Source: Ctenosaura bakeri
Taxonomy: Eukaryota > Chordata > Lepidosauria > Squamata > Iguanidae
Reading direction: 5' to 3'
Length of the DNA: 64,000 nucleotides
Assembly: GCA_948474755.1 (NCBI GenBank)
Contig: CAOLHI010000058.1
Span: 186,001 to 250,000 of the forward strand
Below the pieces are notes generated by a model that worked only from the letters and a program-made list of their open reading frames with translations, did no database searches and was not told the DNA's origin. The position numbers and the translations under genes were made by a program. This document shows positions 46,451 to 59,160 of the stretch, one piece after another (the first letter of the stretch is position 1; every line of letters begins with the position of its first letter).

Positions 46451-48930
46451 TCACTGCTAATCACAGTAAAGGAAAGAGCAAGAACTACTCTTCTAAGAAT
46501 GTCTATAAATATTTTATTGACTGTCTTGTCTTCCAAATCATTAAATGTAACTGTTCTCAGTTGTTATTAGGTAATGAGCTAAACATTATGTGAGTTCTGA
46601 GCTGGCATGTAGAACAGTTCATTTTACTGCAACATCTATTATGTGTTAGCAGTTTAGTCTTGGAAAGTGTAAAAAAAATCATACTGAATAAGAAGCTGAG
46701 TTTCCATTAAAATGACAAAGAAGTGTGTAGCTGTCTATAAAACTTTTCATCCTAATATATCTTTCTTTATCCTGTTTCTGTGCTGGCCTTTCCTTTTATT
46801 GATTTAAAAATCAAAAATAACAACAATAAAAAACTAGTAATGAAAATATGGACAGTGGCTAAAATATTGTTGCTCAAAATGGTCCTGATTGAACATAGCA
46901 ATGCAAAACAATAAGTCCATCCATGAGCATTGTTATTCTTTTTTTTTTTTAATTCTAAGGACTTCAGAGCAGTTTGCATTGATATTTGTCTACCACCTAG
47001 GCAATCTGAACAGTCTGTACTACTTACTTTTGTGGTAGATCTGCAGTAGACCACAGTAAGAATGGTCAACAGACATCCCATGGTCCATATGCCTCCTGTT
47101 CTCCCAGAAGTCCCCTCCTATGAACTTATGTTTCCCATTAAAAATGTGACATCTCATGTACCATGTTCTGGCTCTTCTCTTTACCCTTGTAGGATGATTG
47201 TTGTTAACCCTTACCTTCCCCCACAACTGGATACAATTCTGACAAGAAGCAGTATCTCAGTGGCCACAAGCACTATACACACAGTGATGCTTGTATGTGT
47301 GGAAGATGTGGCAGGGAATAGGTGGGGGAAAGCAGGAGTCAGTGGCCAACAGGTGAGCTGGAAACACTCTCAGGCAAAAAGCATCACCTCATACAGGGTG
47401 AGAGGGTGGGTCAAGGGGACAGTGTACAATAATTTTCTTTTTCTGATGCAAAGAGCAAGGCCTGCTTGTCTCATCTCACATACTAATGACACTGAGAACA
47501 TCATAAAAAGAGGGTGTGAAGCTGTCAACTGAACTTGTAAATGATGTCCATACCCATCTTTATCTCAGTTCCATTTCATTTTTCTCCTACTAGTGGATCC
47601 ATAGAGATATGTTCCAAATAGCAGTTTTTGTTTCAGTTTCAGAGGAATGAATATACGACTCCTCACTTTACTGAACATGGTTATTTTGAACTGTGACTGT
47701 CAACCATGGAAGAGAGACACATGTGGAACTAATCTTAAGGTTGGGTCTGAACAACCAAAAGATCCTGACAGTGTAGGTAAAATCATTATTGTCAAAACAG
47801 TATAGTACTTTTTTGCCATCAACTGGGGGGAGGGGCAAAAAGTGCTAATGATACTAGTGAAGCAAAAAGAGTTAATTTTCATATAAAGGCCTCACACTGA
47901 GGGCCTATAGGGGAGTTAAAATCATCTGAACCATACATTAGTAGAGTAGCTTAAGCGGTCCCCACTAAAAGAGGACTGAATAGTGAATGATACACCTACA
48001 TGCCTTAATCAATCCAAAACTTAAGCTAATCCATAATAAAAATTGCAAAATAATTATTAACAGAATGCAAATCATTTAATAACAATAACAACAACAACCA
48101 TAGCCTCATTTAGTCTTATCATAGAGGCACAGGCATTCGTATCACTCTCATCTTCCAGACTATAGAATATTCTAGAAGATATGACAGAATTGCTCATTTT
48201 AAAGAAAAGAGTACATACATCTTCAGCCTTTCATTTAATGTTTATGTGTCAGTGTCCCATCACATCACTGAAAATACTGTAGTGAGGAGATGAGTGCTGT
48301 GTCTGCCTCAGATTCCTTCTAACAGTTTGACAGGTGCTTAGCACCTGGGCTTATGCTGCTTTAAGCTAGGAAATGCCTAGATATCTTCAAGACAGCTGCA
48401 ATATATTCCTGATCATTAGCATGCCCATTTTTTGGTTATTTTTGTATAATGCATAGTATCCAATCAGATCCAAGGGATGAGAAAAGAAAAGAAGATAGCA
48501 CTATGACTAAGTTGCACAAAATTATAGTTTGTCCAGTTCAACAACCTTTCATCTAAAAATAATCAGGCACTCTACAAAATAATACCAGCATAATCTTTAA
48601 CAAAGGTTTCAGAGTAAAGTTAATGGTAAAGTTAAGCGCCAAGACAGAACCTTGAAGTTTCCTAAGCATAAATTGCAAGTAAAGTGTTTAACTGCTAAAC
48701 TACTATCTCTTTAACCAACACTGGTGACTGTCAATAAATAAAAATCAATATATGCAGAAATATCAAAGTATATATGCAATATAATACAGTACAATATCAT
48801 ACTAGGTACAGAAAGGCATTAATGGCATACTAGATATAAAATGGCATTAAAATATCAGTCTCATAATATCATATTTCACTAAATATCATATCTAACTAAC
48901 TAGTAAATGCAAAACAATAAATGTTGACAG
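46451..48930. other. Unassigned intergenic DNA
   Basis: No gene or recognised repeat over 2.5 kb. 47200-47540 is GC-richer. 46451-46600 is AT-rich and single-copy-looking. Confidence 0.4.
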
Positions 48931-49172
48931 AGCAACGGCCTGAATAATGTAAAAGCACCAGAACCTGTCTGATCTTGGAAGCTAAACAGGGTCAGCTCTT
49001 ATTAATACTTGGACGGAGGACAGCCAACAAATACCAGTTGCTGTAGGCTATATTTTGGAGTAAGGAACTGGCAAAACCATCTCTGAGTACTGCCTGCCTA
49101 AGAATCCCCTATCAAAATCATGAGATCACCATAAGAGGACAGGGGACTTGAAGGCATATACACGCACACACA
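48931..49172 (+). mobile_element. 5S-rRNA-headed SINE
   Basis: The first ~110 bp are a degraded 5S rRNA gene: ACGGCC, CTGATCTTGGAAGCTAAACA, GGTCAG, TTAATACTTGGACGG, AATACCAGTTGCTGTAGGC follow the 5S order, including the internal pol III control region. After that the body and 3' end (GGCAAAACCATCTCTGA, ACCATAAGAGGACAGGGGAC, TTGAAGGCATA) are those of the tRNA-headed SINE at 30416. It is therefore a SINE, not a 5S gene. Confidence 0.85.
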
Positions 49173-52100
49173 ATAGAACAATGAATTAAAATCAAATAAT
49201 GAAGTTCTCATGGAATCAAATGATATTAAAGCTTGGATCACAATAAAATCTATAAGGTGTTCCACGACTCATTTTCTATTCTATGGTAGCCTAAGATGTC
49301 TACCCTGTAACACTTCTCAGATTTAGCTTTCACAACAAGAAGAGTGAATAAAAAGCAGAATCTTCTGTTAAAACTAAAATTTTGGATCTTAAAAATGCTA
49401 AAAGATTGAATATATAATCCATTTTTACATTTAACTATTTGCCATTCAGCTTCTCTCTTTTTCTTTTCAGCATTCTTTTTAAGCTTCAGAAATCCTGAGA
49501 ATAGTGACAATGCTCCATCTAGTGGAAAGGAAATGATATGAATACAATAAGCATATTACAACCAGTCAGTCCAGGCACCCTTTGAATGAGAACTGTTGAT
49601 GAATGCAGGTGCCACAGTCTCTCAATAATTAGAAAGAAAAGAAAAGGTTAATTCTCACCGAATTCTTTATCTAGTTTATTAATGTTCTGTCCCTCTTCAT
49701 CAATTCTCTTCTACACAAACACACACACATCCCCAAAATAGCATATGTGTATAATAGCTGAATGAGGAAACCAAATAGCGCTGTCTTCAGATAAAACCTG
49801 GATCCTGGAAAGATACCATAAAGTTGAAATTGATTTAATAAAAATGATTAAAACCAGATTTTGTACTAATTAAGCATCATGTGATTGGGATTACTCTTTC
49901 CTTTTTAAAGAAATGATTGCATCACAGGATTTCTCAACAGGAAATTCTTTTTGATGGCGATTGCTGATTTTTGGTTCCTCGATATTGTGCAAAGATCAGT
50001 TGTGGGTTTTCTCACATATTGCATGTTGCACCTGGGCCTAGGACATTCAATTGCATGGATGGCATTGATGGAAACAGCTCTGGGTTTTGAAAATATGGGA
50101 TCTGCAGCATTAGTTCTACTTTCAGCTTCTAAATTGTTTCAGCTGTTGTTATTTGTGTTGTCTTCATATTTCTTGTTAACACAAAATATATTTAATCCTG
50201 CTGTTTGTAAAATGAACCTTATTCTGGTTTCAAAGAAAAATCTAGGGGCACACCATTTTTCAAATAGAACCCAGCAAATCTTTTCTCTAACAGAACACAT
50301 TAACTTTGATGACAGGGGGCTAGATCATCAAAGATTAACAGAAAGAATGATCCAGAATGAGAAAAAATATAAACAATGATCCTATTACTAATAAATGGTT
50401 TGAGCCAAAAAACAGTTTGTTATCTATTCACATTCTTAATACAGGAGTTATATTTTTATATGCCTTCTGTATTGACTTATGTCAGCTACATAGAATTTTT
50501 TATTCTTGAATTCTCCACTAGAGTTCTCTTCCCAAATAGAACAAAATGGATTCCCACCAGTGTAAGCTATATCATTCTCACTTTTCCAACTAAGTCTTCA
50601 CAAGGGGTTATATATCAAGCTGAATATAATACACCAGCTGCAGCTTATTAGATAGCAAACAAGAGGTTTATTGAGCTCTTCATGGTTCCTCATGCAAGAT
50701 CAGTGAGCTAGCTTGCTTTACCACAAATTTTTGAGTAAACAGTTCTGTAAAACATTTAAATTGAATTTATGAAGTCAAAAGTATATAGCAGAGCCTTTAT
50801 GCCTGAAAAATAATTTGATAATGTTACATATGAGAAGTTGGAGAATGAATTCACTACCATAAACACTAATTAATTGAAACAATTTAAGTGGTTGTGTTGG
50901 GAACTCATCAGTCAAAACAATAGTATGGAGTCAGACCCTGAGTTTTCACTGTTGAGTTAAGGAAGCATGTTTTGTTATTGCCTAGTTCAATACAGCTCTT
51001 TGGATCCTTTTAAAGTCACCTGCCTCCAATCTGGCATTTTCATCTTGTAGACTAAAAATAGTGTTTTTTTCCTAGAAACAGTCTCATTAGAAATAGTGGG
51101 AGGTCAACCCATTTGAGAACTGTCAGGTTGAGAAAGGCTGATACCATACATCAGCAAACATCTTACAACTTTAGCTGTGCCTCTTTTCTTTCTATTACCA
51201 CCAATATATACCATTCAGACTCTCTTCAATTGCCTGGTTTGCAGGTCTAGCAGCACTGATATGATGTGAAGCCAGTGGAACCAAGATAGCAGCATTAATC
51301 ACACTCAACAAACAATATGGAGATAAAATGGCCACAACTTTATTCTTGTTACAGCTGTTTGTGCTGGTCTGGCATGAGGCACACCTCCAGTGACAATACC
51401 CAGTGCTAGAATGACCCACAGCATTTGAACAACCCAGCCTCCTAAACTCAAGGCAGGAAAATGGGAGCTCTTAGTCTCACAGCCACTGCATGGTTCCCAA
51501 ACACCTGGCAATGAGACAGGGCATGACCCCAAGCTGGAAATTACTTTGTATGCCTCTCAAGCAAGAATGCTTTGCTGAGTGGAGCTCACCTGCATTTACA
51601 CTTCCTGGGGAATCTGGGAAAATGCCTTTGTGGCCATTGATTGCCTGAGTCTTAGGCTGGTAGACCCTGCAAAGCAACCTGAGAAGAAGATGTCATGTTA
51701 GGGAAGAGAATGGTGACTCCATTTGTCCTTGTCCACAGCCTGCAAGTCAGCTCCAGGTAAGTCTCAGGGCTTGCCACTCGTTAAAGGTTAATAACAGGTG
51801 AATTGTTTCAGACAGGGAAAATTGATCCAGTGCAGCTATTTGAATAAGTGGATAGGTACAAAGATCTGTCACTGACTCAGGGGTGATGTATTCTTAATTA
51901 GAAATGGTCTGAGAGCCTTGATGTATAGATGGAACATTTCTGGGCACAGGTGAATGTTTTCTGCTTCCCCACTCTGAGTCAAGAAGCTTGGGCTGCAAAA
52001 ATAAGTGGTAAAGTATATGTTTTGTATAAAAGGGGTCAGAGATCCCAGATTCAATCTATGGATGAACTAGTTTAAAAAAACACATATCTAACAACCCATT

Positions 52101-52377
52101 ATTCTCTGAACTCATTTTTATCTCAGTACTTTTTTAAATCTCTTAAATTTGTATTGGGATGTTAATGAAATAAAATCATATTTGTACATATTGATTTTAA
52201 ATTAATGAATCTTGGCTTGTTAAGAAAAAATAAGAAAATTGGTATATCTAAGTATGAAAAGGAAGGAGTATGCTCTAGAGACCTAAAAATTTCTATGTTG
52301 GATCATCTGGGAAGTATTGGTGTATTAGCAGTGGGTGGAGCTGTTCTATCCTATTTATGTGGAAGTCAGTGGGAATA
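49173..52377. other. Unassigned intergenic DNA
   Basis: No gene with recognisable motifs. 49951-50379 is the longest open frame (142 codons) but has no family signature. 51200-51720 is GC-richer with an AATAAAG motif on the minus strand (51344-51338), and could be an old LTR-like repeat. Confidence 0.4.
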
Positions 52378-53793
52378 CAGTAGCCCCTCCATATTCATGG
52401 GGGTTAGGGGCACAGAAGCCTCATGAAAGTAGAAAAATTGGAAATAACTCTCACCCCTGTGATGTTATAACACCTATATACTATGTCCTGAGGAGCATAA
52501 TTATTTTGTATCAAACATAGTGAGCCATAGAGATCTACTAGAAGGACAAGTAGGAAAGCAGAGCTATGGATATAGATCAAAGGGTAGCCCTGTTTTCTGT
52601 TATGCATCCTAGGTGAATCTCAGAAATGGTTCAAACAGATTATTTGAATGGATTTTCAGCAGTAATAGTGCCAACAGGAGACAAGAGGTCTCTGGGATCT
52701 AATTAACATTTCAAACAGCCAGGAATATTATACCTTGGAGGCATGCATCGCTGGATTAGACAGTCATCTTGCAGGGAAGTACAAGGATGCCTGGCTGTAT
52801 TTTCTTTGAACGATAAACCTGAGCTCCATCTTCATAAAAAAAATAAAAAAAAAATTCAGCCATCTGGTCCCCAGGACATGTTCAACCCTATAACTAGAAT
52901 CCCTTTTTCTCCTCTATTTTGGAGTTCTCTCAGACTTGCAAACAGTCCCTCTGCCAGTGGAAAGCTCCCCTCAGCCCTTCCCTTATGCTGAGTTGGGTTC
53001 TCCGCTTGCCTTTTCCCAGCTGAAGACTTCTGGATTGGTACAATACTACCCTAAATCCCTCTCTCTCTCTCTCTTAATTTTCACATCTTTCTAAGTTTCT
53101 GTAGTCTTGTATGCTTGTGGGAGTGGGTGCAGCTGAATGATTGTATGGATTTTAACATCTATTTCAATAAAATACTTACATTTGAACAGTCAGCCTGATT
53201 CTCTGTAATTCAACTCTGTAAATGCTGGGCTCAAGATCCTTAATTACACTGCCCTCTTTACATTGCTACAGCAGTGTTCATAGCTAATTTTCCCCACAAG
53301 TGATAATTTTGACAGGCGTTGGGAATTCCCCAAGGGACCCCCAGCAAGCACGGTAACAATGATTCCCCTCTAGAGCTCCCTCTCCCCTTCCTTTGCCTCT
53401 GGTCCCAGCATTACAGGGCAGGGGAGAAAAAAGACACAGTAAAAGGCTTACTTTCTCCTCAAAGGGAGAAGAGCACAGTTTTTTTCTTCTAATTACTTCT
53501 GGCAGCCACCTTGAAAAGGGAGGAATAGGAGCAAAGAGTACCTGACTAATCAGCAGGCATTACAAAGCAGAAAGTAGAGCCACATGGGAGAGAGGACAAG
53601 CCCCAAACAGTGGGAGGGGGAGCTTTGCTCATCCCAAAAGGAAAAAAAAAATCCATTTTAAACACAAGGCTTGCAAGCCTGGGGTGAGGAATGCAAGGGA
53701 ACTGGAGGAGGAAAATGGGGTGGGGAGGCAAGCACATGCCTCATGAATAATCAATTTATGAAGGTCAAATCTGTGAATGTAGAGGAAGGATTG
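52378..53793. mobile_element. Tigger-like MITE (split by an LTR)
   Basis: Left end CAGTAGCCCCTCCATATTCA and right end TGAATGTAGAGGAAGGATTG are inverted repeats, with TA on both sides (52376-52377, 53794-53795). The element itself is 52378-52488 plus 53362-53793 (about 540 bp); the middle is a solo LTR. Pieces of the same family are at 638 and 22174-22900. Confidence 0.7.
52489..53361 (+). mobile_element. Solo LTR 4 (inside the Tigger-like MITE)
   Basis: Plus-strand LTR. 5' end TGAGGAGCATAATTATTTTG followed by TATCAAACATAG matches LTR 2; TATA-like CTATAACT at 52888-52895; TTCTGGATTGGTACAATACT; AATAAA at 53166-53171; AGCTAATTTTCCCCA and the 3' end GGGACCCCCAGC...GGTAACA near 53359. Target duplication not clear. 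The interior has (CT)n at 53062-53074. Confidence 0.78.
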
Positions 53794-53795
53794 TA

Positions 53796-55496
53796 ATTCA
53801 TAATTGACATTAAGAGTTACTCAGGTTTATTTCTAAGGGTTTTTTGTTTTGTTTTTGTTTGTTTATTTTTACAAAAGGTGATAGTAGGACATGTATTCTG
53901 ATTGCTTTATCTTCAAGCTCCAATCCAATCCAGTCAAATCCATTGAGAAAGGAGTTGGGTTAAAGGCAAAATGAGAAGGGTGTAAGGAGAGAAGAAAGTG
54001 AGAAATCAGGAAACAAGAAAATAGGGAAGTCTAGCTTTGTGTGAGTAAAACACTGAAGAATTGCAAAGAAATTGCACAGATAATATGATGTAATAATTGT
54101 ATACTGTACAATAATGTACTAAAGAAAGAATTCAGAATATATTCAATAGAATAGGAGGAATTACTGGAGATGATCACAATACAGTCTCCCTCCCAGAATG
54201 ACTCCGAACACCTCCTTTCCAAAGTGGCTGGAGGGGCCACCTTTCCGTAGACCTAAAATGCTTGAAAGAGCACTGGCTGCTTGAGCGTGTGGGTTTCCTG
54301 TGTTGCAAAGAAAGCATGATTTCCACTCCTGTTCCATTCCACTCCTGTACTCGCTGTTTTCCTTACTTCCTTTGTTCCTCTGTCCCAAACCCAGCTTTTC
54401 TGCCATGCAAAGGTCTCTTTCTCCTTCTCCCTGCTGTCTTCCAAAAGAAATTGCACATATTAGCCTGCCTGACAACACAGCCATATGGTGCAATTCCTTC
54501 TCTTCTTGTATTTCTTCTTCTAAGGCTTTAGGGCTTCCTGATTTCACAAAAATGAGGGAGGTACCCACCTTAACGAATTCTAAAAAACCAATTCACAAAA
54601 CTCTATTTTTAGCATCAGCATTCATTGGAATATAAAAAGCTGGATAAATCACTAGAAAAATGGTGAATCAATCACTTAAGATGTGTGTATATATATTTGT
54701 TCTTTTATTCTTTCTTTGTTCTCTCTTCTTACTTGTATGTTAGATGTTAGTTGGACTGCTCATATAATGCATTAGCTCAACAAAGACTCTTTTTATCAAC
54801 AAAATGGGGTCAAATATATAATGGTTATTGTTATTAACTTTGCCTACTCTCTACAGTTGAGTGCTTTAACTTGTAATTATTATGTGTCCTTCATTTTCTT
54901 CTTCATTTTCTTCTCCTTATTACTAACTTTTAAAAAGAGCTTCATTACTATTCCTTTTTTTAATGCTATACCATTTCTATCCCTTTGCTTTTTATTAATG
55001 ATATTATGCAACTAGACTGTCTTACAGATGCATTAATTCACACAAATGAAATTGAGTGGAAACTTATTTTTTGCTGCCCTGGGAAATTGGGGTGAATTGG
55101 AGGATGCTAAGTACTTCACAAATTTGGTAAGAAGAAAGAAAGAAAATGACATAGTTGTTATTGGGAAAACAATCTGTAGATTTAACAGACATGGATGGAA
55201 TGTTGCCATGTTTTCATCTCTTGACAGAAGTATTCTTCTTCATGGTTTCAGTAAACCACGTAAGCCTTCCCTAGCAGGCCGTTCTATCTACTCCTTCAGT
55301 TTTCAAGTGTTCTTCTCCAACTTGCATCCAAACATTTTTGGAGACCTGCACATTTATACTCTTCCTTGGGCTTGTTTTCTTGATGAAGAAGCATGGCTTC
55401 CCTGCAGCCTAGCCCAGCCACTTCTGAGAAAAACTCCTTCTTCTTCCTCAATGGTGCTGTTTCATTTCCATTTTCACCAGTATTCACCACTTGAGG
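53796..55496. other. Unassigned intergenic DNA
   Basis: No gene or recognised repeat. Open frames up to 135-176 codons exist but end in repeats or lack motifs. Confidence 0.4.
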
Positions 55497-55699
55497 TAAT
55501 TTCTGCCCTACATTGTTATAGTGCTATTATCCTACTTTCAACATCCTGTGGAATTCTGGAGTTTGTAGTTTACTGAGGCCAAAGAGCTCTCTAGTTGAGA
55601 ACTCTAAAGGTCCCTCCCTAAACTGAAAACCCCATGATCCCATCGGATGTTGAAAGTGGAATAAAAGCACCATAACACTGTGGTGCAGAAATGGCTTGA
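55497..55699. mobile_element. Palindromic hAT-like MITE, full copy
   Basis: Same family as 8651: left TAATTTCTGCCCTACATTG, right GTGGTGCAGAAATGGCTTG; arms TCAACATCCTGTGGAATTC and GATCCCATCGGATGTTGA. Confidence 0.85.
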
Positions 55700-56169
55700 G
55701 TTTGCTGTCAAAGACAGTAATCTACTAGTCTACTTTATCCTGATATAAGGAAATAAATCTTCTGTACCCTTCTTATCTAGTTTATGCCTTTCAAACGTTC
55801 ACAGACCTACCACATTGAGAAGAGAAAAAAGAGTGAGGATAAGTGATCCAAACCAACATGGCTTAGAACAAACTCAACATTGTTTCAAGTTCATTATTCT
55901 AAAATTTAGTCTTCCCAATGTCCCTGAACTCAGAAATGTTAGGTGTAAGGCACTTCACAGTCCTCAATCTACATCCTTAAATCCAGTCTCAAAATGTTTG
56001 CCACAAACAGTAATGCTCTCTCCCTCTCCCTCCCTGGGATCTGAGTCCACCCTTGAATATTCTAAGTGCAACCTGTTGCTGATACTTCAGATTTGCTTCA
56101 TCTAAACTACATAACATTCCTCATGAATTATGACTTAAGATTAGATTCCTGAAGAGAAGCTGGTGAATT
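55700..56169. other. Unassigned intergenic DNA
   Basis: Nothing recognised. Confidence 0.35.
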
Positions 56170-56440
56170 GTGGGGTACACAGTGCTATGGTTAGATGGAT
56201 TGACAGACTAAACCCAGAGAGCAATCATCACTGGCTGCTCTTCATCCTGAGAATTGACTAATGGGTACATCGGGGTTCTTCCCAAGCCTAGTGTTGCTTA
56301 ACGTATTTATAAATGACTTAGATGATGGAACAGAAGACATATTTGTTAAATTTGCAGATGACAGTATTTTGGGGGGGGATAGCAAATACCCCTGAGAACA
56401 GGATCAGACTTCTACCTCTAAGATTCAATGGTTCTGTGGT
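56170..56440 (+). mobile_element. CR1 LINE, reverse-transcriptase fragment
   Basis: 56289-56380 encodes LLNVFINDLDDGTED then IFVKFADDSILGG, the CR1 RT block around the catalytic FADD. Upstream the codons WIDRL...SSS...TSG are recognisable but frameshifted. Internal fragment without the 3' end. Confidence 0.75.
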
Positions 56441-58250
56441 CTGTTGTTTAAGGATAAACAAATGGGATATGGTGACTGTCATTTAGGAAAAAGAAGTTTG
56501 CTGAATTCACATTTTTGAACAGAATACCCATTATGTGGTTTAAAGATTACTAATGGAACAGAACATATCCTCTTGTGGGTATGAAGAGGAAATTTCCCTA
56601 AGTGGGTACAGCCTTGACCATCTAAAAAGAAGCAGGGAACCACAGGACAGGCTTTGTGGCCCATCTGGGTCCCTCCTTCAAGTTTTTGTCCTTGCTTTGC
56701 TGAGATCATAGCTATTTACAGAGCTTTTTGCCTGATCCTTGTTTGTTCTTTTATTTTATTTTATTTTATTTTATTTTATTTTATTTTATTTGCTTACCTG
56801 TTTTGTTCTTATTGCTGGATTTCCAAGTTCTTCAAAACCTGCCCTCCCCCAGGTTGAAAGATATATTTTTGTTCTTCTCTTCCTTCTTATTTATGGTTCT
56901 GGTGAGGAAGGGGAATGTATATCTGCTACCTAAATGGAAGAAGATATTTATCTCCCTAAAACATGGCGAAGTTGACATCAACCTTGGGGCTGCTCAGGCA
57001 GACCGTACTGTGTTCCTTGCTAAACAGAGCCAATTCAGAGTATGCAAAATCATCATCTGTCCAATTACGCAAAGTGACATACTGGTGCAAGTTTGGGAAT
57101 ACACTCAATTGTTGATGACTCTGGAAGTTTTGATCAGTGGAAGCAATTAAGAGGATATCATGTTCTCAGAGATTGATTGGAAAAATAGTCCAGCATCTGC
57201 AAATGTTCTTAAGGAGAACACCAATATTTTAATAAAATCCATTGGGTAAATAGTCAATAGTTCTTCTTGCTTCAGATAACCAGTGTATGGAAAGTCTGAG
57301 TTTCTATCAGATGATATATTGTCATAGCATTTCTCCTTTATTATCCTAATGGCCCTTAGCATTTCCTCACCATCTAATGTATATGTATATGCCTTAATGT
57401 ATATGTATATGAAACAATAATGAGCCAACAGTCATTCTTATTTTTCACCTCTAGACTGAAACACACTTGCAAACCCATCCCTCCCCTTTTCTTCCCAGAT
57501 GTTCACCTCCTTCAAAATCTTCCTCCTCTCCCATATTTTCACAAATAAAGATCATCATTGCTACCAGTCCCTGGTGTTCTGTACTCTCCAGTAACCCCAC
57601 CTACCTTTCTTTCTGTACCTCCCGAAGTTATGGACATGGCCAGCATATTGTTCCTCTTTCTTTTTATCTTTCTTTCTATGTATGTCTAACACTCTCTTTG
57701 TGAAGTCATCTAATCTTTGTATCTATCCAAATCCATGTAATCTCCCTTTCTTGTATTTCTTTTGCTCCTTCTGCATCAGCTGATTCTTCCCTTGCTCTCC
57801 CTCTCCCTCTCCCTCTCCCTCCCCCCTCACAAACTGTGATCGCCTTCTTTACTTCCCACATGTGGACACTGCATCACATAATGACATATTGTGGATTTCT
57901 TCCTCCTACTCCTTCCTTCCTATTGTTCTTCTTTCCATACTAGGAAAGCTAGTTACTTGCAGCAACTTTCTACAGAATGAAAAACTGACACATGGCTGGG
58001 TGGTGGTGGTGAAAGCATGAAACAATGTAGCCAATTACGATTTCCTCTATATTGTTCCCTGGAAAAATCTTTCAAAACTATGTTTTAAAGGGAAAAAAAA
58101 GGTTCTTTTAGTTGTGATTTACATTGCTTTTATGTGGAAAAACAACCCAACATAACCAAAATAGCCAATTTCAGTGCATGTGTTGTGATTGTTAATTCCA
58201 AGATTGTTGACAGAATAGGATAGATTTTACATCTAAAATGAATGTACATG
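56441..58250. other. Unassigned intergenic DNA
   Basis: No gene. Simple repeats at 56751-56791 (TTTTA)n and 57796-57824 (CCCTCT)n. Confidence 0.45.
56751..56791. repeat. (TTTTA)n pentanucleotide repeat
   Basis: Eight perfect units. Confidence 0.93.
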
Positions 58251-58251
58251 G

Positions 58252-58357
58252 AATGAATGAATGAATGAATGAATGAATATATATATGTGTATATGTATGT
58301 ATGTGTATATATATGTGTTTGTGTGTGTATGTATGTGTGTATGTATGTATATGTGTA

Positions 58358-58388
<31 letters not shown>

Positions 58389-58410
58389 TATATATATATA
58401 TATATATATC
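58252..58410. repeat. Compound microsatellite (GAAT)n-(TATG/TG)n-(TA)n
   Basis: About seven GAAT units, then mixed TATG/TGTG for ~90 bp, a pure (TG)n run to 58388 and a (TA)n run to 58409. Frames across it are repeat translations. Confidence 0.92.
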
Positions 58411-58465
58411 TGAGAATATATACGTAAAGGTTGCAATTAATTTCACAAAGCCATGCATACTTTCA

Positions 58466-58640
58466 AAGATGTTCTTGTTGTGTACCTTCAAATCATTACC
58501 TACTTGTGGTGACCCTAATGTGAACCTGTCATGAAGTTTCTTGGCAAGATTTGTTCAGATGGGGTTTGCATTTGCCTTCTTCTGATTCTGAGAAAGTGTG
58601 ACTTGCCCAAGATCATCCTGTGGGTTTCCAACTCAAATCA
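58466..58640 (-). mobile_element. SINE fragment (3' body)
   Basis: Plus strand starts TTGTTGTGTACCTTCAAATC (SINE 3' end reversed), then TTCTTGGCAAGATTTGTTCAG and GTGACTTGCCCAAG. The tRNA-like head is missing after 58640. Confidence 0.8.
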
Positions 58641-58967
58641 CATGCATGACTAAAAATGTATTTTATGATTTTAGTAAATTGAAAAATAATCATGTCCAAT
58701 GTGTGTGTTAAAAAATGTGCAAATACACATACATTTTCAAAACATTGTGCACAGAAATATGCACAAATATAGTTGCCAGGAAAAAAAAAAGTCATAGAAA
58801 CATCCTGCAAGCTTAAATGGAGATCGTTGAGAATGAGAATTGAATTTCAATGGGTATAAAACTTAGTGATTTTCACATCTCAAGCTGCCATAAAGCACTG
58901 ATTCAGCTTGGAGCTCTATGTGATCTTAAACTTGAAAGAGAGGTAGAGGAAAAATTTGCCAGTTTCC

Positions 58968-59160
58968 ATGTTGCTGAATGCCTTCAAGTCATTTCTGACT
59001 TATGGTTACCCTAAGGCTAACCTATCATGCAGTTTGCTGGGGCTGAGTAAGTGTGACATGTCCAAGGTCACCCCTGGGTTTCCATTAATAAGCCAGGAAT
59101 TGAACCCTGGTCTCCAGGCTCACAATCCAGTGCTCAAACTACTACATCACACTGGCTCTA
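58968..59160 (-). mobile_element. tRNA-headed SINE, internally deleted
   Basis: 3' end TGCCTTCAAGTCATTTCTGA, a jump from TTTGCTGG to GGCTGAGTAAGTG, then the reversed B box GAATTGAACCCTGGTCTCC and A box GTGCTCAAACTACTACATCA. Confidence 0.82.

Noticed and set aside
47062..47532. 156-codon open frame
   Set aside because: No motif or homologous neighbour; the codon pattern is unremarkable.
48931..49050. 5S rRNA gene
   Set aside because: The 5S-like part has many changes and is fused to a SINE body and tail, so it is a SINE head.
49951..50379. 142-codon open frame with hydrophobic segments
   Set aside because: No family motif, no splice-like boundaries that I can support, and no similar frame nearby. 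Consistent with chance in AT-rich DNA.
55046..55576. 176-codon open frame
   Set aside because: The last 30 codons lie in a palindromic MITE and the rest shows no recognisable domain.
58192..58491. Thr/His/Tyr-rich open frames on both strands
   Set aside because: Translations of the compound TG/TA microsatellite.
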